DNA of 64,000 nucleotides from Cryptomeria japonica (lineage: Eukaryota > Streptophyta > Pinopsida > Cupressales > Cupressaceae). Made by a program: the position numbers and the translations under genes. How positions within the stretch are numbered: position 1 is the stretch's first letter; each line of letters starts with the position of its first letter. The notes under the pieces are model-generated. The model was not told the origin of the DNA and made no database searches. It saw only the letters and a list, made by a program, of their open reading frames with translations. Positions 33,751 to 44,924 of the stretch are shown here, in pieces. The DNA is taken from contig NC_081410.1 in NCBI RefSeq assembly GCF_030272615.1, forward strand, positions 222,571,415 to 222,635,414, written 5' to 3'.

Positions 33751-34981
33751 TGCTTGGTTTGTGGGCTAATCCCATAGCTCCATTAAATTATTTTCTGACC
33801 TTGCTGAAAAGTTTTTGGCTCATTATGAGTACAATATCGAGAATGGTGCATCCATGGTCGACCTCTGTAACACAAAACAAAGAAATGGAGAGAATTTTGA
33901 TAAATTTTTGCAAAGGTGGTGATATCTTATTTAAAAATTCCTTTGGGATATCGTCGTACCCTATAAAGTAGAGTTATTTCAATGCAACCTTGTACCGGAT
34001 TTGTCTTGTCCTTTGAGTTTTCAATGCATCACGAGCTTCGAAAAGGTCACCTAAAAGGTCCTAGCCCTAGAAAAAGTTCTCATTCAACAAGGGATCCTTA
34101 AGACATAGCAAAAAGACTCTCAGGGATCTTCATCTTATGATAAGCCTAAATTTTAGTCCAAAAATAAAAACATCATCAGTGATGGTGTGATCCATGACAA
34201 ACATATCTAAGCCATTACGATTCAATCCAATCCATCCAACAACAACAACTCATTACACCCACAAAATCATAACAATTCTCGCAATACCATTTCCATCCTA
34301 GGTCGTCCATCCCATCCAAACAATCAATCTCAACAAGAGTACACCCCGCTTGCCGAGCCTATTGAAGTAGTTTTTAAACAACTTGTCTAAGCCAATGAAG
34401 TGGTCTTTCTTATGACTCGTACATTTGATGAAAACACACCAAGACCTCAATGGTACAATGAAAATGAATATTGTGACTACCATAGAGTCCAGGGTCATGC
34501 CACTCGAAAATGCATGAGGTTAAAAAATTACATTAAAGACCTCATTGACAAAGGCGATATTGAAATCGTAACCAAAAATAATAACACCAATGACAAGCTA
34601 AAAATGTACCAAGATCCATTTACTAAAAATGGAAAAGAGAAAGGTTCATCATCTCATACGATTCCTTATGACTATGCCAACAACACCATTGGATTTGACT
34701 CCCTCGTAGGTTGTATTGAACCTGTAGAGAACCATGTTAATACTATCACCATTCAGGGAGCTGATTCCACACCTACACCTTGTCGAGGAAGGATCACTAT
34801 TCAGTGTGCACCTACCTCTTCATCATCCAATAAACCACCTCCCAGAAAGATAGTTATTCAAGGAGCCCCTTATTTGAATCCACTCCCTTTAAAAAACTAC
34901 AATGTAGCCACCAGAAAACTAAAGGTAACTATCCAAGGGGCTTCACTTCCATCTTCATCCTCCACACCATCCACCTCATGA
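33751..34981 (+). pseudogene. gag: Tat-2 Gag, C-terminal part
   Basis: After the insertion the capsid-like frame returns (DLAEKFLAHYEYNIE, DLCNTKQRNGENFDKFLQRW) with stops. From 34400 a 193-codon open stretch has the zinc-knuckle variant C-DY-H-RVQG-H-ATRK-C (about 34470-34515), followed by LKNYIKDLIDKGDIEI. The tail repeats an I-T/V-I-Q-G-A-P type motif four times (about 34746, 34793, 34849 and 34924), separated by Ser/Pro-rich spacers. That repeat is unusual for Gag. Confidence 0.85.
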
Positions 34982-36760
34982 TACAATTTACTTGATCACC
35001 TCGATAAAATGCCTACACAAATATCCATCTTGCAGCTTCTCAAAACATCACCCATCCACAAGGAATCCCTTGAGCAGACATTATTGGTCTTGTGCATATT
35101 GGATAATATCAACGCTGCATAGTTTCAAGCCTTAATCGGTAACCTCACAGTGCAACATCACCTCATCTTTGCCTCCAAAGATGTCTTGTCTGATGACCCA
35201 TCCCACAACAAACCTCTGCATATTGAGGCCATTGTCAAAAAACACAAAATTAAGATGGTTGTTATAGATGGTGGATCTGGTCTAAACCTATGTACATACA
35301 AGTTGATTAAGTAGTTGGGATTCTCTGAAGAACTTTGTTGTGTTGGTATTATGGATGACTTCATCATGTGTTGCATTGGTTTTGTCTTTGATGTCAACAC
35401 TTATATTTCTGGAGGTCTACATTGTTGATTTGGCACTCTGGTTATATTGGTTTATAGTTGAACTGGTACATTGTGGTCCCGACATGGATATTGGCTTATG
35501 CACAGTCACCGATATATGCTTCACTGACAGGATATATGGTTCACTGATAGTGATGATGACTTGTTATCATCTAGAGATCATTTGGTTATGTTGAAGACAT
35601 GGATTGGATGTTTGGATTTGGTGTTTTGTTTATTGGACTAATCAGGTTCACATATTTGCCTTTACCAATAGATAGGTCTAGGTTATGGACCGGTACAAGA
35701 TATCATGTTCCAGATCAGCGCGACACATTTTGGAAATGGTTTATTGATTGATTATTGTGTAAATGTATTGAGGCCAAAATATTGTACTGCATCAAGACTT
35801 ATTTTTTAATTATAATATCTTTAGTGAGCCAACCTAATGATAAGGTCTTAGGGTTTTGTATAAATAATTGTAAGATCTTATTGAAGATCATATTATGAGT
35901 GTGTGCAAATATTGAAGATCATTGAAGAGCGAAAAAAAGTAGATCCTTGTGTGAATCACACAAATATTATCTGAAGGTTGAAGGAAAGGTTATGAAGGTG
36001 TTTGGCACTCATGGTTAGAGCTTAAACTGGTACTGAATCCAGCATTGCAGATACTATATTGAAGCAGTACATTGTTATTGGATTTAACCATCCAATTGTA
36101 GTCAGTGTGACTCCTATTTTGTGATTGATCAGTGATCTCTAGGCGGTTGGCCTTTCTGCATGTGAAGACCCCATTATTGTATTCACTTATTATCTACACT
36201 AGTATCATCTGATTGTGGGTAAGGTTTCCCACCATGGTTTTTCCCCTTACAGGGTTTCCACATCAAAATATCTATGTCATGTGTTGTGGATGTTGTTTCT
36301 CTTTCTGTTTCATGCATTAAGTTATACCAGTACTGCCATAACTGTTAATCTGTTTTACCGACATTAAGTTTGTTTTACCGGCACTAAGTTTTAAGTTGAA
36401 TTAATTGGTTTTGGGTTGTAATTTATGGACAACTGATTCAGCCCCCCTCTTAGTTGTCCTTCTTGGTTCCTAACATGTTGATCGTACAAGAAAAATTACT
36501 ATCAAAGCATATGATGATGCTGAAAGAGTTTCTAAAGGCAACTTCACACTTCCACTTTAGGTTGGCCCAATAATAGTGGACACAACATTTGGACCTTGAT
36601 CTCCCATACAACATCCTTCTCGGCTGCTCATGGATTCATTTCATCCAAGCCATCCCCTCCACTTACCATCAATGATTAAAGTTCCCCTACAATGGCAGAG
36701 AGGTCACCATCCTTGCAGATTCTCAACCTTTCCAATATTGCAAGTTGATAGAGGGGAAGC
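34982..36760 (+). pseudogene. pol: Tat-2 aspartic protease (split by a solo LTR)
   Basis: The segment before the protease (TQISILQLLKTSP) and the active-site block VIDGGSGLNLCT (about 35250-35290) lie before the LTR inserted at 35341. The domain resumes at 36481 with RKITIKAYDD, then a NILLG-like region and the TYHQ region in broken frames up to about 36740. The DGG active-site form matches Tat-1. Stops at about 35120, 35310 and 36558. Confidence 0.8.
35341..36475 (+). mobile_element. Solo Sirevirus-type LTR in Tat-2 protease
   Basis: 1135 bp from TGTTGGTATT to CCTAACA with a perfect TGTTG duplication (35336-35340 and 36476-36480). TATA-like TTGTATAAATAATTG at about 35856. The shared hairpin motif is at about 36229-36262 and the C-tract CCCCCCTCTTAGTTG at 36432-36446. 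It is clearly related to the Sire-I and Sire-A LTRs (AGTGAGCCAACCTAATGA corresponds to their U3/R sequence). Confidence 0.93.
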
Positions 36761-37440
36761 ACAACCAACATTTCCCACTAAATTCCCTCACTTTCATATC
36801 ATCCATCATTCCACCCACCGATCCCTCCACATCAAATCCTAGTTTACTTGAGATCAAGGCTGAGATAATTGACAAAGGCTATGGCAGGTATAATTTACAA
36901 AACACACTCTATGTGGGGCACCTCCCTACATCTCCTAAATCATATGGTAGACCTAAAGAAATTGAGCTTCCAAAGAAACCTACCATGCAGTGCAAAAATA
37001 CAACTTTCCAACAGTGGGGTCCTTTAGATGAAGAAAACATGGAAACCGATGTAGCATCTTGGTTATATCATGAAAAAGATGATGATTCAGTAGATATTCC
37101 TTGAGACAAGTATCCTAAGGATTTTGCAATGGCAAACAAGATGGGATACAAAGGAAATGGTCTAGGACCTAAAGAGCAAGGCCAAAGGGAGCCCATTGCA
37201 CCTGTTTCATATAAAAACAAAAGAGGCTTGGGTTACTCTCACATACCGAAGATTACTATCGCTGGTGCTCCGACGACCCCACCTTTTGATGTCGATGACT
37301 CTGATGAAGAGGGCTTCTATGAAGTGCCTTACAAGTATGTTGATGACTTTGTATCTAAGACTTGTATCATGACCATAACCCCCTCCATCCCCGATGAACT
37401 TTCTCTTTTTTACCTTGAACTAATTAATTGGGACGAATGA
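36761..37440 (+). pseudogene. pol: Tat-2 Pol: G-patch domain and acidic tail
   Basis: An open stretch (36745-37104) leads, after one stop, into 37129-37440. Residues 1-36 of the latter form a good G-patch: MGYKGNGLGPKEQGQREPI, then KNKRGLGY. This matches the glycine-rich consensus with its conserved aromatic, EPI and closing GLGY. An acidic segment follows (DVDDSDEEGFYE). G-patch modules bind RNA or activate DEAH helicases. Its place between protease and RT is shared with Tat-1, so it is an ancestral part of this polyprotein, not a recent capture. Confidence 0.8.
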
Positions 37441-38500
37441 GGACCTTTGGCTATTGACATATGCATACATCTTAGCAATTTTAGAGATGTAAAACTTAAA
37501 AGATCACACTAAGGTTTGTGGCACACAACTACATCCAAAAGCGTACTTCGACAGTCAAGTCAACTCCCTTAGTTATAAAAGCGACAATAAAGAAAAAGAT
37601 CAAGAGTCCCTTGGTGGAAACCTTCGTGAGGCACCTTTGGACCACAAAAAAGTAAAAAGAAAAGGCATATCGTCTATTGAAAACATGCAAAAGGCACTAG
37701 AAGATGAGGGAATTGACTTACCACTCATGGTACTTCCTCCTGATACATCATCCATGTTGATTGAAGACACTGAAGAAGTCAACCTTGGCACTCCTAAAAA
37801 TCCGAAGAACACATTCATGGTGAACACATTGAACGATGAAGAGCGAAAAAACACCATCACCTTTCTTTAAAGCAGAAAACAAAACTTTTCTTGGTCTTAT
37901 GCATGCATGCTAGGATAGGACCCAGAGCTAGTAGTACATCACCTTGTTGTTCATCCAGATGCTAAGCCTGTTAACAAGAAATTATGAAAGATACATTCTC
38001 AAATCGCTCTATTAGTCAAAGAGGAGCTGAAGAAAATGCTCGATGCAAGCCGATTGTGGGCATCCACATATGAAATGATTTTAGAGACCTCAATAAGGAA
38101 TGCCCTAAGGATGAATTTCCTCTCCCAAACATTGACATGGAAGTTGATTTCATGGCAGGACATGAGATGCTCTCCCTAATGGATGAATTTTCAGGATACA
38201 TCCAGATCAAGATCATGGAAGAAGACCAACAAAAAACTACTTTCACCTCTCTATGGGGTACCTTCTACTACCAAGTGATGCCTTTTGGGTTGAAGAATGT
38301 TGGTGCAACTTATCAAAGGGTTATGAAAACAATATTCCATGACCTCTTGCATGAAATTATGGAGGACTATGTCGACGATCTCCTTGGAAAATCCAAAACA
38401 AGAGGACACATTGCAGTGTTGACACAAATATTTGAGCACCTTGAGAAGTACAAACTTATATTAAACCCTAAAAGTGTGTCTTCGGGGTCACTTTCATAAA
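37441..38500 (+). pseudogene. pol: Tat-2 reverse transcriptase
   Basis: The linker 37637-37870 is open. RT begins near 37910 with the HPDAKPVNKK region and passes through stops and shifts. The palm is open at 38137-38499: MLSLMDEFSGYIQIKI, FTSLWGTFYYQVMPFGLKN, TYQRVMKTIFHDL and catalytic YVDDLL (YVDD codons at 38368-38379). The DLNKACPKD block is damaged near 38080-38110. Inactive but unmistakable. Confidence 0.9.
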
Positions 38501-39214
38501 GATCCTTGGTTTCATTATGTCTAGACGCAGCATTGAAGTAGATCCTGCAAAGATGAAGGCCATAATGGAAATTCCTCCTCCAAAGAATCTCAAGTATTTG
38601 TGTAGTCTACAAGGTACAGTTCAATCCATTCAGTGATTCATCGTCCAACTTGCTGACAAATGCCACCCATTTGCTCATTTACTTTGCAAGGACACTAGAT
38701 TTTAGTGGGACTATTTATGCCAAAAAGGATTTGATCTACTCAAAGAATATCTTGCTTCTCTACTAGTCCTCATGCCTCCTATTCCAAATAGACCGCTCCT
38801 CTTGTACATATCAGCAACAATAGTCATACTGGATAGAAGCAGACAATCAAGGTAAATAACATAGAGTGTACTACATAAGTCACACCTTAGTTGGTTATGA
38901 GCTGAACTACAACTCAATTGAATGAGCTTGCCTTGTTGTGGTCTTTAGCACACATAAATTTGACATTATATGATCAATCAAAAGACCAAACTCATTTGCA
39001 AAATTGACCCCTTAAAGTACCTCCTATCAAAGGAAACTCTTATGGGTAGAATGAAAAAGTGGGTTATGATACTTAGTGACTTTGACATTGAGTACATAGA
39101 CAAAAAAGTAATCAAAGGACAAATCATCATAGATCAACTAGTAGAAGCACATATTGAAGGATACCATCCTCTCATTATAGACTTCCCTGATGATGCCATA
39201 ATGATAGTTGCATA
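38501..39214 (+). pseudogene. pol: Tat-2 first RNase H (gypsy type)
   Basis: Tether region IPPPKNLKYLCSLQG near 38570, then the RNase H body in broken frames. The piece 38970-39239 gives PLKYLLSKETLMGRMKKWVM, LSDFDIEYIDKKVIKGQ and DQLVEAH, the usual C-terminal part of the gypsy RNase H. The Sire-C LTR interrupts it at 39215. Several stops. Confidence 0.8.
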
Positions 39215-39999
39215 TGTTGGCATATGCACACTCCAATGAGACATTGTATGTGATTGAAGGTTTTGTCATTGATGGAAACCTTGCAATCTTATGGTACCGG
39301 CAAAAGAATTATACTAGCATCAGCAGATCACACTCTACACCGGCACTCAGGACACCGGCACCGACACAAAAGAAAGGAAGCATACCGGCACAAAGGCCAA
39401 CAGGATTTTGTTATATTATATTTTGTTTATTATTGTAAGCTGACTTGGCAAATTGTAAAATGACTCTTATATATAAAAGAGATCATTGTAGACATTTGTA
39501 ATAATGTGTAGAAGTAAAAAAGAAAAATATTAGGCAGACCAATTATGCGAAATGCAGGTTAAGGGGTATATGTAAAGAACAGAGCAGGAATCGGTACTAA
39601 ATCTGGCATTGAAGATGCTATTATAAAGCAGTACAAGATATTGGATTTGTATAATCCTTATTGTAAGTCAGTGAGACTTCCCATTGAACAGTGAGCTCTA
39701 GGCAGTTGGCCTTCTTGCATGTGCAGGCCCCTATTGTAAGTAATATTCTCTTATTGGCTAGTGAGTGAATATTGTGGGTCACAAATCCCACAAAGGTTTT
39801 TCCCACACCGAGTTTCCTCGTTAAAATCTTGTGTTATGGTGTGCTTTTCATGTGGATGTTCTTGATTCTATTTATTGCATTATTTCTTGCATACCGGTAC
39901 ACTGTTATATTATGTTTTGCATGTTTTAAGTTAAGAAATTCCATTCACCGATCAGATACTGATCACCCCCCCCTCTCAGTATCTGTGGGATCCCTAACA
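39215..39999 (+). repeat. Sire-C 5' LTR
   Basis: Starts TGTTGGCATATG and ends CCCTAACA. TATA stretch CTTATATATAAAAGAG at about 39465-39480. Shared R/U5 hairpin region at about 39790-39825. C-tract CACCCCCCCCTCTCAG at 39964-39979. ACCGGCA and ACCGGT words recur at the front. Confidence 0.92.
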
Positions 40000-40000
40000 A

Positions 40001-40013
40001 TTGGTATCAGAGC
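40001..40013 (+). other. Primer binding site of Sire-C
   Basis: TTGGTATCAGAGC, one base after the 5' LTR. This is the standard plant copia site complementary to the 3' end of initiator methionine tRNA, with no mismatch to that form. Confidence 0.93.
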
Positions 40014-40070
40014 TTGGTCCTCTATTTTCGAAAGCCTAACAACTTGAGGAAGATCTTGACACCGGTAAAG

Positions 40071-41228
40071 ATGGAAAATCTGATGAAGCAACTGGAAGGA
40101 GCTCTTACAGACTATGATGAAGAAAAATTGAAAAATATCAAACTAGAAGATGATTTAAGGGCAGCGTAGGACATCATTCAGGCACTTCAAGAAAATTTTA
40201 CTGTTGCAAGAAATAAGAGAAGAGAACTTTGTGAAAAATTTCAAAATGAGAATGATGAAAAGTAATCGCTTAATGATATGATAAGCAAGTTGAAACAAGA
40301 GATCATGACAACAAAGAATGAAATGCAGGATATGACTATGATATTTTGCAAAGAGATTGAGGATAGGAAGAAGAATGAAGAAGAATTGACCATAAGACTA
40401 AGTGATGCAACAAATGAGAACACAAGACTTAGCTATGAAAATGACATGTTGAAGATAGATCTGATGCATACTCAGAATGACTCAAATGAACCGATGAGAC
40501 AAAAAGAAGTTTTAGAAAGAGAACTAGAAACTGCAAATCAACATAAAGAAAAATTTAAGAAAAGCTCAGAGGAACTTGGCACCTTGTTGAAGAATAAAAA
40601 ACCTAAAGGTGACACTTTTGGAATTGGCTTTGAAGTTGGTGAAAGGTCCGGTACTACAAATACCCAGGATCACAACAAACCGGTAAGACAACCTAATGCT
40701 TATAAATTCAATGGAAAATGTTTTAACTGCAATAAGTATGGTCATAGAGCAAATGAATGTAGATCTAGAAATTATCAAAATATCAACACACCCACTGGTC
40801 AATGTTCTAAATGCAACAAAGTAGGTCACAATTTTGAAAACTACAGAATGAATGTGAGATGTTATATTTGTGGAAGATTTGGACATTTATCTAATCAATG
40901 CAGAACACAAACCGGCATAGGTTATGGCAAAGCTATTCAAAAGAATAATGTAACTTGTTATGCATGTAACAAGATTGGGCATATTGCTAAATTCTGTAGA
41001 AGTAAAGGAACACCGGTAGACAACAAAAGTTCTAGCTTGAAAGGTAAAGAAAAGGTTGAAGAGGTTAAGCAAGAATTCTCAAGACAATGGATTAGAAAAG
41101 CTGATCTAAATATTGGGAATACTCCTCCAATGTTAGAACCAACCAATGCTTCACCGACAGAATAGAGTGATTCTTCACCGGAAGGACAGAGTAGTGCTCC
41201 ACCGGCAAGAAGTTCTTCATCTAATTGA
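40071..41228 (+). pseudogene. Sire-C ORF1: coiled-coil Gag-like protein with four zinc knuckles
   Basis: ATG at 40071; the same frame runs to 41228 with three in-frame stops (TAG near 40167, TAA near 40263, TAG at 41163). The largest open part is 40278-41165, 295 codons. The N-terminal half is a charged heptad-like coiled coil (rich in Glu, Lys, Leu, Met, Asn). Then come four CCHC knuckles: CFNCNKYGHRANEC, CSKCNKVGHNFENY (last Cys lost), CYICGRFGHLSNQC and CYACNKIGHIAKFC. The tail is Ser/Pro-rich. It lacks the usual Sirevirus Gag core seen in Sire-I. Likely role by analogy: RNA binding and packaging; unproven. Confidence 0.8.
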
Positions 41229-41447
41229 AGAAAATTTCCTTGAGGGTTTGGCAATCTATTGATACATGTGCAATTAATGTGGTAGATAGCGAATAGACAC
41301 TATATAATCAAGGTTTTCGCTCCATTTCATTTCACTGAGATTTCAAATTTACGAAGAGCACGAAGACTCTAAGCTAAGGCATTTCGAGCAAGAAGCAAGA
41401 ACATTCCAAACAATCATCCATCCTAAGGCAGTAAAAGGTATTTAATC

Positions 41448-44400
41448 ATGGCATCCACCTCTGCAATTGAATATATAGCAAACCCTACTATTGTTGAAGT
41501 AATAAAAAGACCTAGGCCCATATTTCAGTTAGTTCCCGAGGTAGCAAAGAAAGATGATACCTTAGGTGCTTTTTCTCAAATTCCTAAGGGAGTTGTTTAT
41601 GTTGAAGACCCCAAAATGTACATCCACTGCAACATTGAAGAGTTAGGAGATGAAGAAATTAAAACCATGTTTAAAACTGTGATATGTGATAATACCGGCA
41701 ATGTAAAAGATGAACACAAGATCATTGAGACCCTAGGATTTACAGAGATCCTTAGCATTCCTAAATTTCCAAAGGATGTGATTAGGATAGTCTTAAGCAG
41801 GGTACATGGTGAGTTTTTCTGGTTGGATGCAGTCCACAAGATCAACAAGGAAGCTGTGAAAGCTGTCACAAGGTTATCGACCACCGGTAAAAGACCAGAT
41901 AAAACTAAGAAGGTTTCCAATGACCTAGTTATATACCTAACTGGTGCAACATTCGACAAGAGGTCCCTAAGAGTTAATGATGTAACAGATATCAATGTGA
42001 GATTCATCAACATGATATTAGGATATAAAGCTACTCATGCAAATAGACTTAATTTAGTTTCAAGTTTATGCATTAAGAGTGCTTATGACATGGTCACAGA
42101 CAATGCAAAAATTGATATATGTGAGTGGTTAAAGGATGAATTAATTGACAACCTTGGAAAGATCAAGAAGGACAAGAAAGGAACTTTTAGGTTTGGAAAT
42201 CTGTTAGTATGTCTAATGCTACATATAACAAAACAAGTTCCCAGTATAGGTTACAAAGAACTTGGATATGATATACCGATAGACAAACAATTAACAGAAC
42301 TATTCAATAACATGAGTGAGAACAAGGAAAACAATATTCATGACTTTTTTCAAGCATTAAAGGCCAAAATGAAGAAAAGAATAAGCTTATCATAGAAGAT
42401 TGTAGACAAATACAAAGATGAAATATGCTTTGTCATCAAGAAAGATGAAATTTGGATAGAAGCAGTCATCCCAAGGACAGTTTGGGTAACTGAGATGGGC
42501 TATGAAATAGATGATCACATAGTTGAAACATATGCTAAAGCACTTTTGGAAGCCCCCAGAGAACCTAAGGAAGAAGTATTTGGTAGTGTAGAAAATATTG
42601 AAAGACAAATTCAATCAAAGAAAAGGGTGAAAAAGGTTGAGGCAGTTGTAAGGAAAGGTTCCAGACAAGCAAAAGCCATCAAAGAAGATGTATTGAAGAA
42701 AACCAGTATAACAGAAGATGAGTTAGCAGCTCCACAACCTGAAACTCACCTATCACCAGTAGGTACTTCTTCAGGAAGTGACATGCCTGCAACTTTCAAA
42801 AGAGTTGTAAGAAAAAGAGATCCCTCACCGGCAACCACACCCTCACCTAGGAGGACAAGGCAAAAGCAACAAGAAGTGAGATCTTTGGTAAGAAAGGCCA
42901 CACCAAAGAAGAAACTAACACCCAAGAAGAAGAAAAGGACAAACAAAGACTTGGCCCCTCTTGATATACTACTGAATGAAATCACAGAGGAAGGTAAATT
43001 GAAGAACATAGAGAAAATATATGACACTCTAATAGCTGATGAAAAAGAGCAAGTTGAAAATAGTGTTATATTACATATGGATATGTACAAGAAATTTTTG
43101 ATGGAAGTAGTCAATAAAATTCCCGATGAACTATTCAAAAGACTAGAAGCAAGAAGACAAGCAGTGATAGAACTGGACAAGAAAATAAAGATTGAAAAGC
43201 TACTTGCTGTATATCCGGTAAAATCTCCCTAAGAAATTGATGACCTAATTGCTCAAGCCAACCGGACAGTATTTTCTACTGCACACCGACACGTTGCTTT
43301 AATGATAGGAAGAGTTAATGAGGTAACAGAGGAGACAGAAAATGGATGGGATATATTCCTAGTTGAGAAAGAAAAACAAGAAGAGTACAGGATCCCCAAA
43401 CCCATAAAAGTTTATCAGAAAGATAGAGACAAGGGGAAAGGAAAAGTTGGTGGACCACCTAGTATCAAGGTTAGAGATAACTTACCCCCACCTCCTTTAA
43501 TTACTCCACTGGTAAAAACAACAACTATGAAAGATCAACCAATAGCTGAGAGTATGGATGTAGAGGATAATAATCCTAATCCCAAAGTCTTATATACTGT
43601 GGATGTTGATACTCAGAAGATCAACATAGTGGTAGTGAAAGATACAATAGATAAGATAGATATAGCTAGTGAGCCTCTGGTAGCTGAAGAAACTGATAAC
43701 TCACAGGAGAAATCTACAGAAGATAAAGAACAAAAGGTAGAGACTCAAAAATAGACTGAGGAAATGCAACAAATAGAGGAACAAATAGAGCAAAAGGCTC
43801 CGGAACAGGAACAGGTACATAAGGAAATAGTACCACCGACAACTAGTGAAAAACCATTGCTTAAAGAAATGCAGACACAAACAGACCTACCAGAGGTCAA
43901 TACAAGCTTGGTTACTTCCACCAGTACTTAGATTTTTGATTCATCATCAAGCTTCAAATCAACCAATGTGACTGAGGTACTACTCGATTCTATCAAAAAA
44001 ATAACCGACTGCAGCTCACAAGCTTACAAAGAAATTGATGAAACCATACCAATTTTGAAGGTAATTGCTCATAACTATAATATAGACAACAAAGATTCTT
44101 TAGGACAACTTGATACACTGTGTAAATATATCTCAGAAAACATTGAGAAAATAAAAGAAGAGTTAGTGAAGGATAAAGTAGAAGTTGAAAAACAAAAATT
44201 CTTTGATGAGCAAATAAAGAAGTGTAATAGAGATTTTGACACACTTCTACCAGAATTATTTAATTTGTTGAAAGAGTACAAAAATCTATACAAAGATACC
44301 TGTAAAACAAACTTTTTGACTGTAGATTTAGACAAGAAAATGAGCAAGGTACAGGATGAGATCAATAAAATTGCAGATAGTTTTGTCAACCTACCTGATA

Positions 44401-44723
44401 CACTATTAGTTTTTGAGGAGAAGATAACAAATTTTGAGGAAGAACTACTTAAATTGGAAAGAGAGAAAGAAAGGATAATAAATAAAGCAAAACATTTGAG
44501 ATCAAAACTAAGTCCAAGATTGGAATATCTAGCATCTCTGCGGAAGGAAATTTCTAAGACACTAATACAGGGAAAGAAAACACCGGCAGAGCATTTGCAG
44601 CATCTCACCAGTACAGTGAAGAGAATAGAGACAACAATAAAGGATAGCAAAAAGTTTATGGATAGTATAAACTTGATTTTGGGAGAACTTTTTCAAATTG
44701 TAACCACCCAGTTACAAGGTTGA
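41448..44723 (+). pseudogene. Sire-C ORF2: unknown protein of about 1,091 codons, four in-frame stops
   Basis: A single frame from ATG 41448 to TGA 44721-44723, interrupted only by TAG 42393, TAA 43230, TAG 43752 and TAG 43929; there are no frameshifts in 3.3 kb. Residues 1-315 look globular. Residues about 350-600 are basic, with a Lys-run near 485-500 (KKKLTPKKKKRTNK) that resembles a nuclear localisation signal. Residues about 620-830 are acidic, Pro/Thr-rich and repetitive in Glu/Gln. Residues about 840-1090 form a long coiled coil. I see no protease, integrase, RT or RNase H motif. The fold impression of residues 130-290 recalls the plant transposon-like domain of envelope-like Sirevirus ORFs, but this is only a hunch. 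Otherwise unknown. Confidence 0.75.
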
Positions 44724-44924
44724 AACTACAAACTCTAGTGACATCTTGACAACCTTTGTCATTGATGCCAAAGGGGGAGTAGTGGGATGAGAAAATTCAA
44801 ATCACAGGAATCATATGCTCAGGGGGAGCTCTCACATTTTTGGTAACATTTTTTTGGACTGCACATTTTTGGATACCTTTTGAATTTTCTTATGAGTGTT
44901 GCCATCAATGCCAAAGGGGGAGAT
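44724..44924 (+). other. Sire-C 3' UTR with repeated polypurine tracts
   Basis: The tract next to the 3' LTR reads AATGCCAAAGGGGGAGAT (44907-44924). A near copy, GATGCCAAAGGGGGAGTAG, lies at about 44765, and a shorter AGGGGGAGCT at about 44820. Each of the first two is preceded by a CATYRATG word. Multiple polypurine tracts before the 3' LTR are a reported trait of Sireviruses. Confidence 0.75.

Noticed and set aside
35158-35400. Minus-strand 80-codon frame over the Tat-2 protease
   Set aside because: Shadow of the plus-strand protease and the inserted LTR.
43993-44650. Minus-strand frames of 83 and 191 codons opposite the Sire-C coiled coil
   Set aside because: Antisense of a Lys/Glu-rich coiled coil commonly leaves Phe/Ser/Leu-rich open frames. 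No independent support.
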